Shown here in pieces: positions 31,806-39,898 of a DNA stretch of 64,000 nt. A program made the translations under genes and the position numbers. The notes under the pieces are model-generated. The model did no database searches, was not told the origin of the DNA, and saw only the letters and a list, made by a program, of their open reading frames with translations. How positions within the stretch are numbered: position 1 is the stretch's first letter; each line of letters opens with the position of its first letter. The stretch covers positions 310,001 through 374,000 of the forward strand of contig JAKLDN010000002.1 in NCBI GenBank assembly GCA_022703505.1, written 5' to 3'. Source of the DNA: Spirochaetota bacterium. GTDB lineage: Bacteria > Spirochaetota > Spirochaetia > Treponematales > UBA12059.

Positions 31806-32728
31806 CCGCCCTGAACGCGGACCCCCGACAGGCCTACCTGCGGGCGGAGGCGAAACGCCGTTCCCTGGTTTCCTTCGGTGCCTCCGCGGTCCTGTATCTG
31901 CTGGCCCTGATGATCCTTTGGATCGCGGGACTGCTCCGCCCCGTCGAGTACTCCGAGTACGCGGGCCCCGTCCTCATCCGGCTCGGGACTCCGGAGGGAA
32001 CGGAGGTCCCCGCTCCGGCCCTGCCCCCGGTCCCCGACCCCGTGCCCGAGGCCGTCCGTCCCCCCGAGCCGACCCCGGCCCCCGCGGCCTCGGTTCCCGC
32101 GCCTTCCCCGTCCCAGACAGCCCGGGTACCGGCGGCCCAGACACCGGCCTCCCCGCCCCCGTCCCCCACCCCCATCGTCCCCTCCACCGAGGGAGCCGTC
32201 GCGGGACCCATCCGGGGGGAGGAGCACGGGAATTCCCACGAGACCACCTTCGACGCGACGGAAGGGAGGGTGGGGCGGAGCCTCTACGTGCCGATCTGGA
32301 CGTTCATGCCCCTGCCCCGGTCCGTTGAGGACCGGGTCTACAATCGTATCCAGGGGGACGGATTCCGCACGGCCGTCGAGCAGAAGACCCGGTTCCGCAA
32401 CTACTACGAGTTCGAGTCTTCGACCTGGAAGCTCAAGCAGGACGTGCCCCCGGACCAGCGCCAGGGTGTCTGGCTGATCCTCGAAGGCGCCGGCTACGAC
32501 CTTTCCCGGGCGGACTACAAGACCGGGCGGGTGCTGTCCCCGATCCAGATCCGCTTCAAGGTGGGACCCGTCCAGGGAAACCGGTCGCCGGTACTGGAAT
32601 CCGCGGAGCTCGTCGTGTCTTCCGGGGATCCCGAGATCGACACGGCCGTCCTGTTCGGCTTCCGCCGGGCTTCCTTCTCCAACGACTCCAGCCGCAGCGT
32701 GATGGGAACCTTCCTGTACAGGTTCTGA
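31802..32728 (+). CDS. TonB/TolA-like energy-transducing protein
   Basis: 308 residues. A cytoplasmic N terminus and one membrane anchor (about 24-44) are followed by a Pro/Ala-rich periplasmic spacer (about 65-135) and a C-terminal domain. The segment SAELVVSSGDPEIDTAVLFGFRRASFSN near the end resembles the TonB C-terminal pattern (SSG-P-D-A-AL-W-F). The ordered part between (about 150-270) is longer than in classical TonB. Position after exbB and exbD supports a role in coupling the proton gradient to an outer-membrane receptor. The receptor is not in the window. The stop overlaps the next start by 1 bp (TGATG). Confidence 0.75.
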   Translation: MTALNADPRQAYLRAEAKRRSLVSFGASAVLYLLALMILWIAGLLRPVEYSEYAGPVLIRLGTPEGTEVPAPALPPVPDPVPEAVRPPEPTPAPAASVPAPSPSQTARVPAAQTPASPPPSPTPIVPSTEGAVAGPIRGEEHGNSHETTFDATEGRVGRSLYVPIWTFMPLPRSVEDRVYNRIQGDGFRTAVEQKTRFRNYYEFESSTWKLKQDVPPDQRQGVWLILEGAGYDLSRADYKTGRVLSPIQIRFKVGPVQGNRSPVLESAELVVSSGDPEIDTAVLFGFRRASFSNDSSRSVMGTFLYRF

Positions 32729-33648
32729 TGCCGAGCCTTCAGGAATCCCTGTTCAGCTTCCCGTCCGCCGAACAGGTTCCCATCCTCGCCCTCTCCGGGG
32801 GCGGGGGCAAGACCACGGCCCTCTTCGGCCTGGCCGATGAACTGTCGGCACGGGGCGCCCGGGTCCTGGTGACCACGACCACCCGCATCCGGGACCCCCG
32901 GGCCGAGGGGCGGGGTTTCGACCGGTTCCTGGAGATTCCGGGCGCGTACGCTACGAGCGAGGCGACCGCCGCCGTTCCCTTGGCGGCCGGACTCGCCGCA
33001 GACCCAGCGGCTGCGGCCCCGCCGGGCCGCGGCCCGGTCACGGTCCTCTGCGCGGGGGTCGAGGGCGGGAAGCTGGTCGGCCTCGACCCGGGGATCTTCC
33101 CGGCCTTGGCCGCCTCGGGCCGCTGGGACGCGATCCTGGTCGAGGCGGACGGTGCCCGGATGCGGCCGGTCAAGGCTCCGGCTCCCTACGAACCCGTGTG
33201 GCCCGCCGGCACGACGTCGGCCCTCGGCGTGGTCGGCCTGGACTGCCTGGGCCGCCCCCTGGACGACCGCGTCGCACACCGGCCGGAACTCCTGGGGGCG
33301 CTCGTCGGCCTGGAACCCGGGGGTACGATCGAACTCGGGCACCTCCTGCGCCTGGCCCGGCATCCGGAGGGCCTCTTCCGGGGCGTGCCGGGGGGAGCCC
33401 GGCGGATCCTGGTCCTGAACAAGGCGGACCTGAGGCCGGACCTGGATCCGGGTGCCCTCGCGGACCGGACGGCGGCGGGCCTGGCGGAGCCGGGGCCGGC
33501 CGCCCCGACCGGATCGGCCCTCCGGCCCGGTCCCGGTACGCCGGGGATCGATCTCGTCCTGGTCTGTTCCCTGGGGGACCCGGATCCCCGCCGGCGGGTA
33601 CGGGCTGCGCACAAGGTTGCCGGGGTGTTCAAAAGGAGAGAACCATGA
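32728..33648 (+). CDS. yqeC: Selenium-dependent molybdenum hydroxylase maturation protein YqeC
   Basis: 306 residues. The P-loop is ILALSGGGGKTTALFGLADEL (split about residues 17-37), followed by RVLVTTTTRI, ILVEADGARMRPVKAPAPYEPVWP and LGVVGLDCLGRPLDDRVAHRPE, all typical of YqeC. YqeC occurs in genomes that use the labile-selenium molybdenum hydroxylases together with yqeB and xdhC, as here. Its exact biochemical step is not established. It overlaps the TonB-like gene by 1 bp and the xdhC-yqeB fusion by 4 bp, which ties cofactor maturation to the energised uptake operon. The final ~60 residues are Pro/Gly-rich before a conserved VCSLGDPDPRRR. Confidence 0.88.
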   Translation: MPSLQESLFSFPSAEQVPILALSGGGGKTTALFGLADELSARGARVLVTTTTRIRDPRAEGRGFDRFLEIPGAYATSEATAAVPLAAGLAADPAAAAPPGRGPVTVLCAGVEGGKLVGLDPGIFPALAASGRWDAILVEADGARMRPVKAPAPYEPVWPAGTTSALGVVGLDCLGRPLDDRVAHRPELLGALVGLEPGGTIELGHLLRLARHPEGLFRGVPGGARRILVLNKADLRPDLDPGALADRTAAGLAEPGPAAPTGSALRPGPGTPGIDLVLVCSLGDPDPRRRVRAAHKVAGVFKRREP

Positions 33649-35276
33649 ACCTGTACCGCATCGCCGCGGACCTGGAGGACCGGAACCGGCCCTTCGTCCT
33701 GGCCACGATCGTCGAATCCTCGGGGTCCACGCCCCGGAGCCGCGCCAAGATGATCATCGAAGCCGACGGGACCTGCCACGGGACCATCGGCGGGGGCCGG
33801 GTGGAGTCCCGGGTGATCGAGGAGGCCCGGGCCTGCATGGCCTCGGGGAGGCCGAGGACCCTGGAGTTCGACCTGACCGGATCCGGCCCGGACCCGGATC
33901 CGATGATCTGCGGGGGGAGGATGACGGTCCTCCTGGAGCCCGGGGACCGGAAGCCCCGGCTCCTCCTGGTCGGCGCGGGACACGTGAACCTGGCGGTGGC
34001 CCGGGCGGCGGCCCCCCTGGGCTTCCGGATCGCCGTGGTCGACGACCGGCCGGACCTGGTCACGGCGGAACGCTTTCCCATGGCCTCGGAATTGTTCTCG
34101 GGTCCGACCCTCCGGGAAGCCCTGGGGGCCGCGCTCCCGGCCGACTCGGCCCTCGCCGCCTCGGTTCCGGCCGAGGGGAACTCCGTGCTCATCGCCACGG
34201 CCTCCCACGCCTCGGACGAGGAGGCCCTGCGCCATTGTATCGACAAGCCCTGCGCCTACCTGGGCATGCTGGGGAGCCGCCGAAAGACCCGGGTCCTTCT
34301 GTCCCGCCTGGCGGAATCCGGCGTCCCCGAGGAGGCCCTGGCCCGGGTCCGGGCCCCCGTGGGCCTGGACATCGGGGCGGAAACCCCCGAGGAGATCGCG
34401 GTCTCCATCCTGGGGGAGATCCTGGCGGAGCGCTCCGGCCGGGGCGGGGGTCCCCTGGCGGGCCGGGAGGGCGACCTGGTCGTGGTGCGCGGGGCCGGGG
34501 ACCTGGCCACGGGGGTCATCCTGCGGCTGGTCCGCTCGGGATTTCGGGTGGTCGCCCTGGAGTCGCCCCGGCCCACGGCCATCCGCAGGACCGTGGCCTT
34601 CTCGGAGGCGGTCTACGACGGGTCCGCGGAGGTCGAGGGATTGCGGGCCCGCCGTGCCGAGGGCCTGGCGGAAGTCCGGGCCGCCCTGGCGGAGGGGGTG
34701 GTGCCGGTCGTGGTGGACCCCGAGGCCGCCCTGGTCCCGGCCCTCCGCCCGGCTGTCCTGGTGGACGCCATCCTGGCCAAGCGGAACCTGGGCACCCGGG
34801 TCGGCCAGGCCCCCGCGGTGATCGCCCTGGGCCCCGGCTTCGAGGCGGGCCGGGACGCGGACGCGGTCGTGGAGACCGCCCGCGGGCACGACCTGGGCCG
34901 GGTCATCCTTTCCGGTTCCGCGGCCCCGAACACGGGGGTCCCCGGGGAGGTCGGGGGCAAGTCCGCCGAGAGGGTAGTCCGTGCCCCTGTAGCCGGGGAG
35001 GTGATCGCGGTTCGTTCCATCGGGGATCCGGTCCGGGCGGGGGAACCCCTCCTCCTGATCGAGACCCCTTCGGGCCGTGTTTCCGTGCCCTCCCCCCTGG
35101 ACGGGACCCTGCGGGGCCTCATACGCCCGGGGATCGAGGCGGCCGAGGGGGAGAAGATCGCGGACGTGGACCCCCGGGGCCGGCCGGAGTACTGCCGCAC
35201 CGTGTCCGACAAGGCCCGGGCCGTGGCGGGCGGGGTCCTGGAGGCCCTGTTGTACCTGCGGGGGCGGACGAAATAG
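33645..35276 (+). CDS. Fused XdhC-YqeB protein
   Basis: 543 residues joining two families. Residues 1 to about 265 are XdhC: PFVLATIVESSGSTPRSRAKMII, GTIGGGRVES, the Rossmann segment LLLVGAGHVNLAVARAAAPLG and AYLGMLGSRRKTR, with GLDIGAETPEEIAVSILGEILAER. Residues about 275 to 543 are YqeB: LVVVRGAGDLATGVILRLVRSGFRVVALE, RRTVAFSEAVYDG and VIALGPGFEAG, then a biotinyl/lipoyl-like end (RAPVAGEVIAVRSIGDPVRAGEPLLLIETPSG). XdhC inserts sulfurated molybdenum cofactor; YqeB is tied to selenium-dependent hydroxylases. I know these mainly as separate genes, so the fusion is notable. A repeat-free junction and constant frame argue against a sequencing artefact. Confidence 0.88.
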   Translation: MNLYRIAADLEDRNRPFVLATIVESSGSTPRSRAKMIIEADGTCHGTIGGGRVESRVIEEARACMASGRPRTLEFDLTGSGPDPDPMICGGRMTVLLEPGDRKPRLLLVGAGHVNLAVARAAAPLGFRIAVVDDRPDLVTAERFPMASELFSGPTLREALGAALPADSALAASVPAEGNSVLIATASHASDEEALRHCIDKPCAYLGMLGSRRKTRVLLSRLAESGVPEEALARVRAPVGLDIGAETPEEIAVSILGEILAERSGRGGGPLAGREGDLVVVRGAGDLATGVILRLVRSGFRVVALESPRPTAIRRTVAFSEAVYDGSAEVEGLRARRAEGLAEVRAALAEGVVPVVVDPEAALVPALRPAVLVDAILAKRNLGTRVGQAPAVIALGPGFEAGRDADAVVETARGHDLGRVILSGSAAPNTGVPGEVGGKSAERVVRAPVAGEVIAVRSIGDPVRAGEPLLLIETPSGRVSVPSPLDGTLRGLIRPGIEAAEGEKIADVDPRGRPEYCRTVSDKARAVAGGVLEALLYLRGRTK

Positions 35277-35309
35277 CGGCCGACGGTTCCCCCGGCTTGG
35301 GAATCTCGC

Positions 35310-35315
35310 TATACT
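35310..35315 (+). promoter_or_regulatory. Probable -10 of the FAD oxidoreductase gene
   Basis: TATACT ends 10 nt before the ATG at 35326. No convincing -35 is seen at 17 bp, and there is no Shine-Dalgarno. Confidence 0.4.
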
Positions 35316-35325
35316 GCCATTCCGT

Positions 35326-36606
35326 ATGGACACCTTCGACGTAGTCATCGTGGGCTCCGGGCCCGCGGGCCTGGGGGCCGCCTTCGAGATCTCTTCCCGT
35401 GACCCGGGGCGCTCGATCCTCATGATCGACAAGGAGCCCTTCTCCACCGGGGGCCTGCGGAACGACTGCAAGATGAACTTCACCTGGCCCATCGGCTTTC
35501 CGGAGAACGTCTGGACCGAGGCCGACGGGCTTTCCTACCTGGCCCGGGTGGAGTCCTTCCTGAAGCCGGACCTGATGGACCGGCGGAACATGGACATCTA
35601 CGCACGGAGGGCCTCCAAGCTGGGGGTCCGGCTTCTGGAGGTCCGCCAGGCCCACCTGGGCACGGACGGGGGGCTGGCCCTGATCAAGGACCTGACCGCG
35701 GAGCTGGCCCGCCGGGGGGTGTCCATCTCCCTGGGGGAGACCGCCGGGCGCGTCGAGGCCGAGGGCCGGATCCTGGTGACGGACAGGCGGGAGGTCGGGT
35801 ACCGGGACCTCATCCTGGCCCCGGGCCGGGGGGGCTTCTCCTTCCTTCGGCACATGATGAACGACCTGGGGATCCCCTTCCAGGACAACGCCGTGGACAT
35901 CGGGGTCCGGGTGGAGCTCAAGGAGGAGCGGTACGCCATCGTCCGGGACTACTACGACCCCAAGTTCCTCTTCCCCAAGAAGACCCGCACCTTCTGCACG
36001 AACTCCCGCTGCGCCCACGTGGTCCAGGAAAAATACGTCACCGACGACGGGAGGATCTGGTACTCCGCCAACGGCCACGCGTACTCCGCATCCCGGCCGG
36101 CCAACGGCTTGGCGAACTTCGCCCTCCTCAAGACCGTCACCCTGACCCAACCCCTGGCCTCGGGCCAGGACTACGCCTCCATGCTGGGGGTCCAGGCCTC
36201 CCTGATCGGGGGCGGGCATCCCATCATGCAGAGGGTGGGGGACTTCCGCCTGGGCAAGCGCTCCACCCGGGAGGGCTTTTCCGGGGACCTCTACGACTTC
36301 GAGCCGACCCTGCCCTCCGCCTGCCCCGGAGACCTGGGGCTCTCGGTCCCCGCCAAGGTACTGCGGTCCGTCTGGAACGCCCTGAAGCTCCTGGACACCA
36401 TCGTGCCCGGGGTCCTGCACCCCAGCACCATCCTCTACTACCCGGAGATCAAGCTGTACGCCAACCGACCTGTCTTCCGGGACGACTCGTTCCAGGCGGC
36501 CCCGGGGATCCGACTGGTCGGGGACGGGGCGGGGACCAGCCGGGGCATCACCGGGGCCTGGGCCTCGGGGATCCGGGCGGCGGACGGGATCCTCGCAGGT
36601 TGTTGA
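35326..36606 (+). CDS. FAD-dependent oxidoreductase (COG2509-like)
   Basis: 426 residues. The dinucleotide-binding motif is at the N terminus (DVVIVGSGPAGLGAAFEI, about residues 5-22), the second FAD contact is near LILAPGRGGFSFL, and the C-terminal closing motif is IRLVGDGAGTSRGITGAWASGIRAADGIL. It resembles the uncharacterised FAD-dependent dehydrogenases of the COG2509 group. A Cys-containing segment CTNSRCAHVVQEKY in the middle is typical of the group. It follows the xdhC-yqeB gene by 49 bp with a possible own -10. The last codons (GCA GGT TGT TGA) are formed by a family A palindromic repeat. Confidence 0.85.
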   Translation: MDTFDVVIVGSGPAGLGAAFEISSRDPGRSILMIDKEPFSTGGLRNDCKMNFTWPIGFPENVWTEADGLSYLARVESFLKPDLMDRRNMDIYARRASKLGVRLLEVRQAHLGTDGGLALIKDLTAELARRGVSISLGETAGRVEAEGRILVTDRREVGYRDLILAPGRGGFSFLRHMMNDLGIPFQDNAVDIGVRVELKEERYAIVRDYYDPKFLFPKKTRTFCTNSRCAHVVQEKYVTDDGRIWYSANGHAYSASRPANGLANFALLKTVTLTQPLASGQDYASMLGVQASLIGGGHPIMQRVGDFRLGKRSTREGFSGDLYDFEPTLPSACPGDLGLSVPAKVLRSVWNALKLLDTIVPGVLHPSTILYYPEIKLYANRPVFRDDSFQAAPGIRLVGDGAGTSRGITGAWASGIRAADGILAGC

Positions 36607-36636
36607 AGTACTCGAAGCATTTCAACACCCTGCTAG
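36595..36636. repeat. Palindromic repeat, family A, supplying a stop codon
   Basis: GCAGGTTGTTGAAGTACTCG...CATTTCAACACCCTGCTAG. The TGA of its left arm is the stop codon of the FAD oxidoreductase (36604-36606), and Ala-Gly-Cys at the protein end are encoded by the repeat. Confidence 0.8.
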
Positions 36637-36707
36637 GGGCCGCATAGGCGCCCCTCCCCTCGGCCGGCGTATCTGCCCCGGGGCTGGCATGCCGAGGCGG
36701 CATCCGC

Positions 36708-36713
36708 TAAGCT
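36708..36713 (+). promoter_or_regulatory. Probable -10 of the diguanylate cyclase gene (leaderless type)
   Basis: TAAGCT ends 6 nt before the ATG at 36720. CTGGCA at 36684-36689 is a weak -35 at 18 bp. Confidence 0.45.
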
Positions 36714-36719
36714 TTCCGC

Positions 36720-37817
36720 ATGGATGAATCGGCCGATCCCCGTGAGGACCCCCCGGACCCGGCCGCCGCCGTTTCGGCGCCGCGGCTTCCGAACCGGGGG
36801 GCCTGTCTCAGCGCATCCGCCCTGGCCGGCTCTTCGGCCCTGGCCGTCTACGCCTTCCTTGCGCAGGAAGGTGCGGCCCGTACGGCCTTCGGCCTGCTCC
36901 ACTCCCTGCAGACCCTGTTCTGGCTGGGCGGCCTGGCGGTCTTTCTACTCCGACCCTCGTACAACCGAAGGACGCCCTACGCGCGGTTTTCCGGCATCGC
37001 CGGGGGAGTCCTCCTCGGGATCTCCCTGGCCTACGGCGCGGCCGCAGCCTGGACCGGCGCGGGATTCCCCATCTGGGCGGCCTTCGCGGTCGCGGGCCTG
37101 TCCCTCGCCCGGCTTCCCCGGGGATACCGCGGCGCCTATGCCCTCCTGGCGGGCACGGCTCTTTCGCTCCTCTCCTTTTACCTACGTGGAGTCCAGGCCC
37201 TGCGCGCGGATCTCGTATACCTCCTGGCACCCCTGGCTCTGGGTCATGCGGCGGGATCCTTCGTGGATCGGATCCGCACGGAGGCGGACCTGTCCCTCAA
37301 GGATCTCAAGTCCCAGAACGAGGAGCTGGAGGAACTCGCCTACCGGGATCCCCTGACGGGGCTCTACAATCGACGGTTCGGGCTTGAAAGCCTCGGGAAC
37401 GCCATCTCCTTCGCGCAGCGGTATAAGCAGGAACTCCACATCTTCTTGCTGGATCTCGACCACTTCAAGAGAGTGAACGACGAACTGGGACATCCCGCGG
37501 GAGACCGGGTCCTTGTGCAGCTGGCCCAATTGCTCCGCAAGGCGCTCCGGGAGAGCGATATCGTCGCCCGGATCGGGGGGGAGGAATTCCTGGTGATCCT
37601 GCCCGTTTCCAGGGCGGAACTGGTCCATGGAGCGGCGAACCGCATCCGGGACATCACGGCCCGGACGACCTTCGAGCCGGTGCCCTGGCAGGTGACCGTG
37701 AGCATCGGGGTGACCGGCCTTCGGGAGGGCGACACCCCGGAATCGATGCTTTCCCGGGCGGACCGGTTCCTCTACGATTCCAAGCGGGGCGGCCGGAACC
37801 GGGTCACCGGCTCCTAG
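36720..37817 (+). CDS. Membrane-bound diguanylate cyclase (GGDEF)
   Basis: 365 residues. Six or so hydrophobic segments (about 25-185) form a membrane sensor without a recognised name. A short coiled region (SLKDLKSQNEELEELAYRDPLTGLYNRR) follows, then the GGDEF domain. The active-site loop is GGEEF at residues 286-290 and the upstream RESD matches an RxxD inhibitory site. It should make cyclic di-GMP at the cytoplasmic face. Start ATG 36720 sits 6 nt after a -10-like hexamer. The stop codon TAG (37815-37817) comes from the CTAG end of a family B repeat. Confidence 0.93.
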   Translation: MDESADPREDPPDPAAAVSAPRLPNRGACLSASALAGSSALAVYAFLAQEGAARTAFGLLHSLQTLFWLGGLAVFLLRPSYNRRTPYARFSGIAGGVLLGISLAYGAAAAWTGAGFPIWAAFAVAGLSLARLPRGYRGAYALLAGTALSLLSFYLRGVQALRADLVYLLAPLALGHAAGSFVDRIRTEADLSLKDLKSQNEELEELAYRDPLTGLYNRRFGLESLGNAISFAQRYKQELHIFLLDLDHFKRVNDELGHPAGDRVLVQLAQLLRKALRESDIVARIGGEEFLVILPVSRAELVHGAANRIRDITARTTFEPVPWQVTVSIGVTGLREGDTPESMLSRADRFLYDSKRGGRNRVTGS

Positions 37818-37884
37818 GAGCCTGTCGGACTTGTGCATTTTTAGCGCCGATAGGCGCTAAAAATCCCGATTATGCGGCTCCTAG
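37814..37884. repeat. 71-bp palindromic repeat, family B
   Basis: Begins CTAGGAGCCTGTCGGACTTG and ends GCGGCTCCTAG, enclosing TTTTTAGCGCC-GATA-GGCGCTAAAAA. The copy at 62433-62503 is this element in reverse complement with roughly nine in ten positions identical. The left CTAG supplies the stop codon of the diguanylate cyclase. Confidence 0.85.
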
Positions 37885-37894
37885 GTGTCCTGTT

Positions 37895-39226
37895 CTACAG
37901 GATGCGGGTCAGGATGGCCACGTAGGCCACGGCCGCGACCAGGAATAGCCCGAGGGGCGCCGCGAAGCGGCGGATGGTCCGGGGCAGGGTGGCCTTGAAG
38001 TGCTCCGCGCTCACGACCATGCAGACGTGCAGGGGGGACACCATCATCCCGGCGAACCCGAAGGCCGCGACCAGGGCCACGATGGGATCCAGGGCCAGGG
38101 AGCCGAAGGAGCCCGCCCGGAAGAGTCCCAGCACGATGGGCAGGGAAAGTCCCACGTAGCCGAACCCCACCCCGGTGACCAGCCCGGAGATCAGGGGCAG
38201 GAGAGCCGCCACAGCCAGGGGCGGGATGCCCGCGGCCGCGAGTTCGGAGGCGGCGGATTGGGCCGCTCCCCCCTCCGACAGGAGGGCGGAGAAGACGCGG
38301 ATGCCCGCCACGACCCCCGCCAGCTTCAGGGTTCCCGGGTTGAAGGTATCCTTCCAGACGGCCCGGCCGCGGTTCCGGACGGCGACGTAGGCCATGCCCG
38401 CGCCGATCCCCGTGAGGATGGGGAAGTAGCGGCCGGCCAGGGCGGAGACGGGACCGGGTAGACCCAGGGACGGCCCCAGGGCCCGCCAGGCCAGATCCAG
38501 GGCCGCATAGACCCCCAGGATCAGGATGAGGGGAGCGAACCCCGCGATCACCTCGCCCGCTCCGGTCCTCGGCGCGGCAGCGGATCCCGGACCGGTCCGC
38601 TCCGGGGAGGGCGTCCCCGCGGCGCCGCGTCCGGGGAGTTTCAGCAGGAAGAGCCAGCCCAGGAAGACCATGGTCGGGAACATGTAGAAGTTGATCAGGA
38701 CCAGCCGGGAGACCTCGAAGCCGGTCAGGGTGGCGGTCAGGATGAAGGACGGGAAGAGGGGCCACCAGACCTCCAGGGAGTGGCGGAACCAGTAGTTGGC
38801 CGCGGCCAGCCGGTCCGCCCCCAACCGCCCTTCGGGATCCAGGGCCTCCACCAGGGGGGCGGAAAAGGCGGCTCCCCCGGGCATGGGCAGGGTCCCGATC
38901 AGGACCGGGGTCAGGATGATGGAGGCGTTCCGGGACCGGGCCACCGCCTTCACGGACCGGGCGAAGTCCTCCATGGCCCCGGCCTTCCGCATGGCCCCGG
39001 ACAGGACCATGATCAGGGTGACCAGGAGGAGGAGCAGGAGGTTCTCGGCCGCCAGGAACTCTTGCAGGGAGCGCAGGACCACGCGCCCGAAGGGCAGCCC
39101 CTGCCAGAGGGCGAAGGCCCAGCCCCCGGCCAGGGCGGCCAGCCCCAGATGGAGCTTCCGGGAAGCGGCGGCCACGACGATTCCGAACACCACGAGGATC
39201 TTAACGAGGACGGGGATGGAAGCCAT
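37895..39226 (-). CDS. DUF401-family membrane transporter
   Basis: 443 residues with about ten membrane segments, matching the DUF401/TIGR00529 integral membrane family related to dicarboxylate or gluconate-type transporters. Typical segments are LPMPGGAAFSAPLVEAL near residue 118, NYWFRHSLEVWWPLFPSFIL, and SALLSEGGAAQSAASELAAAGIPPLAVAALLPLISGLVTGVGF (in parts) toward the C terminus. The substrate is unknown. The Fur-family gene lies 13 bp upstream on the same strand, so the two are co-transcribed, and the transporter may be linked to the metal or peroxide response that the regulator senses. Confidence 0.85.
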   Translation of the reverse strand: MASIPVLVKILVVFGIVVAAASRKLHLGLAALAGGWAFALWQGLPFGRVVLRSLQEFLAAENLLLLLLVTLIMVLSGAMRKAGAMEDFARSVKAVARSRNASIILTPVLIGTLPMPGGAAFSAPLVEALDPEGRLGADRLAAANYWFRHSLEVWWPLFPSFILTATLTGFEVSRLVLINFYMFPTMVFLGWLFLLKLPGRGAAGTPSPERTGPGSAAAPRTGAGEVIAGFAPLILILGVYAALDLAWRALGPSLGLPGPVSALAGRYFPILTGIGAGMAYVAVRNRGRAVWKDTFNPGTLKLAGVVAGIRVFSALLSEGGAAQSAASELAAAGIPPLAVAALLPLISGLVTGVGFGYVGLSLPIVLGLFRAGSFGSLALDPIVALVAAFGFAGMMVSPLHVCMVVSAEHFKATLPRTIRRFAAPLGLFLVAAVAYVAILTRIL

Positions 39227-39239
39227 GGTCGGACTCCTG

Positions 39240-39635
39240 TCAGGGTTTCGAGCAGGCCGGGCAGGTGCCGTGGAAGTCGAGGCGGTGGCCCCGGACCCGG
39301 AACCCTTCCCGGGCCGCGGCTTCGTCGAGTTCGGGGCGGTAGGGCAGGGGCATGTCCAGGACGGCTCCGCAGGCGTCGCAGACGAAGTGGTAGTGTGGGG
39401 ACACGTCCCCGTCGAACCGGTCCTGGGCGTTTCCGTTGCGGATGTGCAGGACCAGGCCCATCTCCTCCAGGACGTCCAGGTTGCGGTACACGGTGCCCAG
39501 GGAGAGCCGGGGTATGCGCCGCCGGGCCGCGGTGTGGAGCATGGCGGCCGTGGGATGTTCCTTCGTGGAGCGGAGGACCGCGAGGATCTCTTCCCGCTGA
39601 CGGGATCGTTTTCTCGAGCGCTCTATGCCTTCCAT
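39240..39635 (-). CDS. Fur-family regulator (PerR/Fur-like)
   Basis: 131 residues. The winged helix (about 10-75) includes HPTAAMLHTAARRRIPRLSLGTVYRNLDVLEEMG. The regulatory domain has HYHFVCDACGAVLDM and the C-terminal CPACSK, two CxxC pairs forming the structural zinc site, and Asp/His residues for a regulatory metal. The RFDGDVSPHYHF segment is more PerR-like than Fur-like. It heads a two-gene unit with the DUF401 transporter. Three long perfect hairpins fill the upstream region and no standard Fur or PerR box is evident. A ferritin-like protein at 62.5 kb could be a target. Confidence 0.9.
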   Translation of the reverse strand: MEGIERSRKRSRQREEILAVLRSTKEHPTAAMLHTAARRRIPRLSLGTVYRNLDVLEEMGLVLHIRNGNAQDRFDGDVSPHYHFVCDACGAVLDMPLPYRPELDEAAAREGFRVRGHRLDFHGTCPACSKP

Positions 39636-39655
39636 CCTGCCGCCTTAGGAGTTGA

Positions 39656-39778
39656 GCCAATTTCAAAAGTCGGTCACTTTTGAAATTGGCTTCGCGATTG
39701 CTTGCGGTTGCAACGCAACCGCAAGCAATCGCTTATTTCAAGGTAGCTTTTTCAAAACTCAGAGAGTTTTGAAAAAGC
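39656..39778. repeat. Array of three perfect A+T-rich hairpins
   Basis: Hairpin 1: 39656-39690, 15-bp arms GCCAATTTCAAAAGT, loop CGGTC. Hairpin 2: 39694-39732, 18-bp arms GCGATTGCTTGCGGTTGC, loop AAC. Hairpin 3: 39746-39778, 15-bp arms GCTTTTTCAAAACTC, loop AGA. All arms are exact complements. The stretch starts next to TTAGGAGTTG, a family B-like end, and lies between divergent genes. Confidence 0.9.
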
Positions 39779-39861
39779 CCCAGTTGTTAGGGTAAGAGGG
39801 TACAATCCATCCCGGTTTCCGTCAAGCAATCCGTGCCGCCGGCTTGCCCCGGAGCGTCAAC

Positions 39862-39890
39862 TTGCGCCCGGAAGCTCCAATCGGTACAAT
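39862..39890 (+). promoter_or_regulatory. Leaderless promoter of the adenylate cyclase gene
   Basis: TTGCGC at 39862-39867 and TACAAT at 39885-39890 are 17 bp apart. The -10 ends 8 nt before the ATG at 39899, with no Shine-Dalgarno. Confidence 0.65.
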
Positions 39891-39898
39891 CGCCCATC

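Noticed and set aside
39656-39778. CRISPR or integron attC sites
   Set aside because: The three hairpins have unrelated arm sequences and no spacer or cassette organisation.
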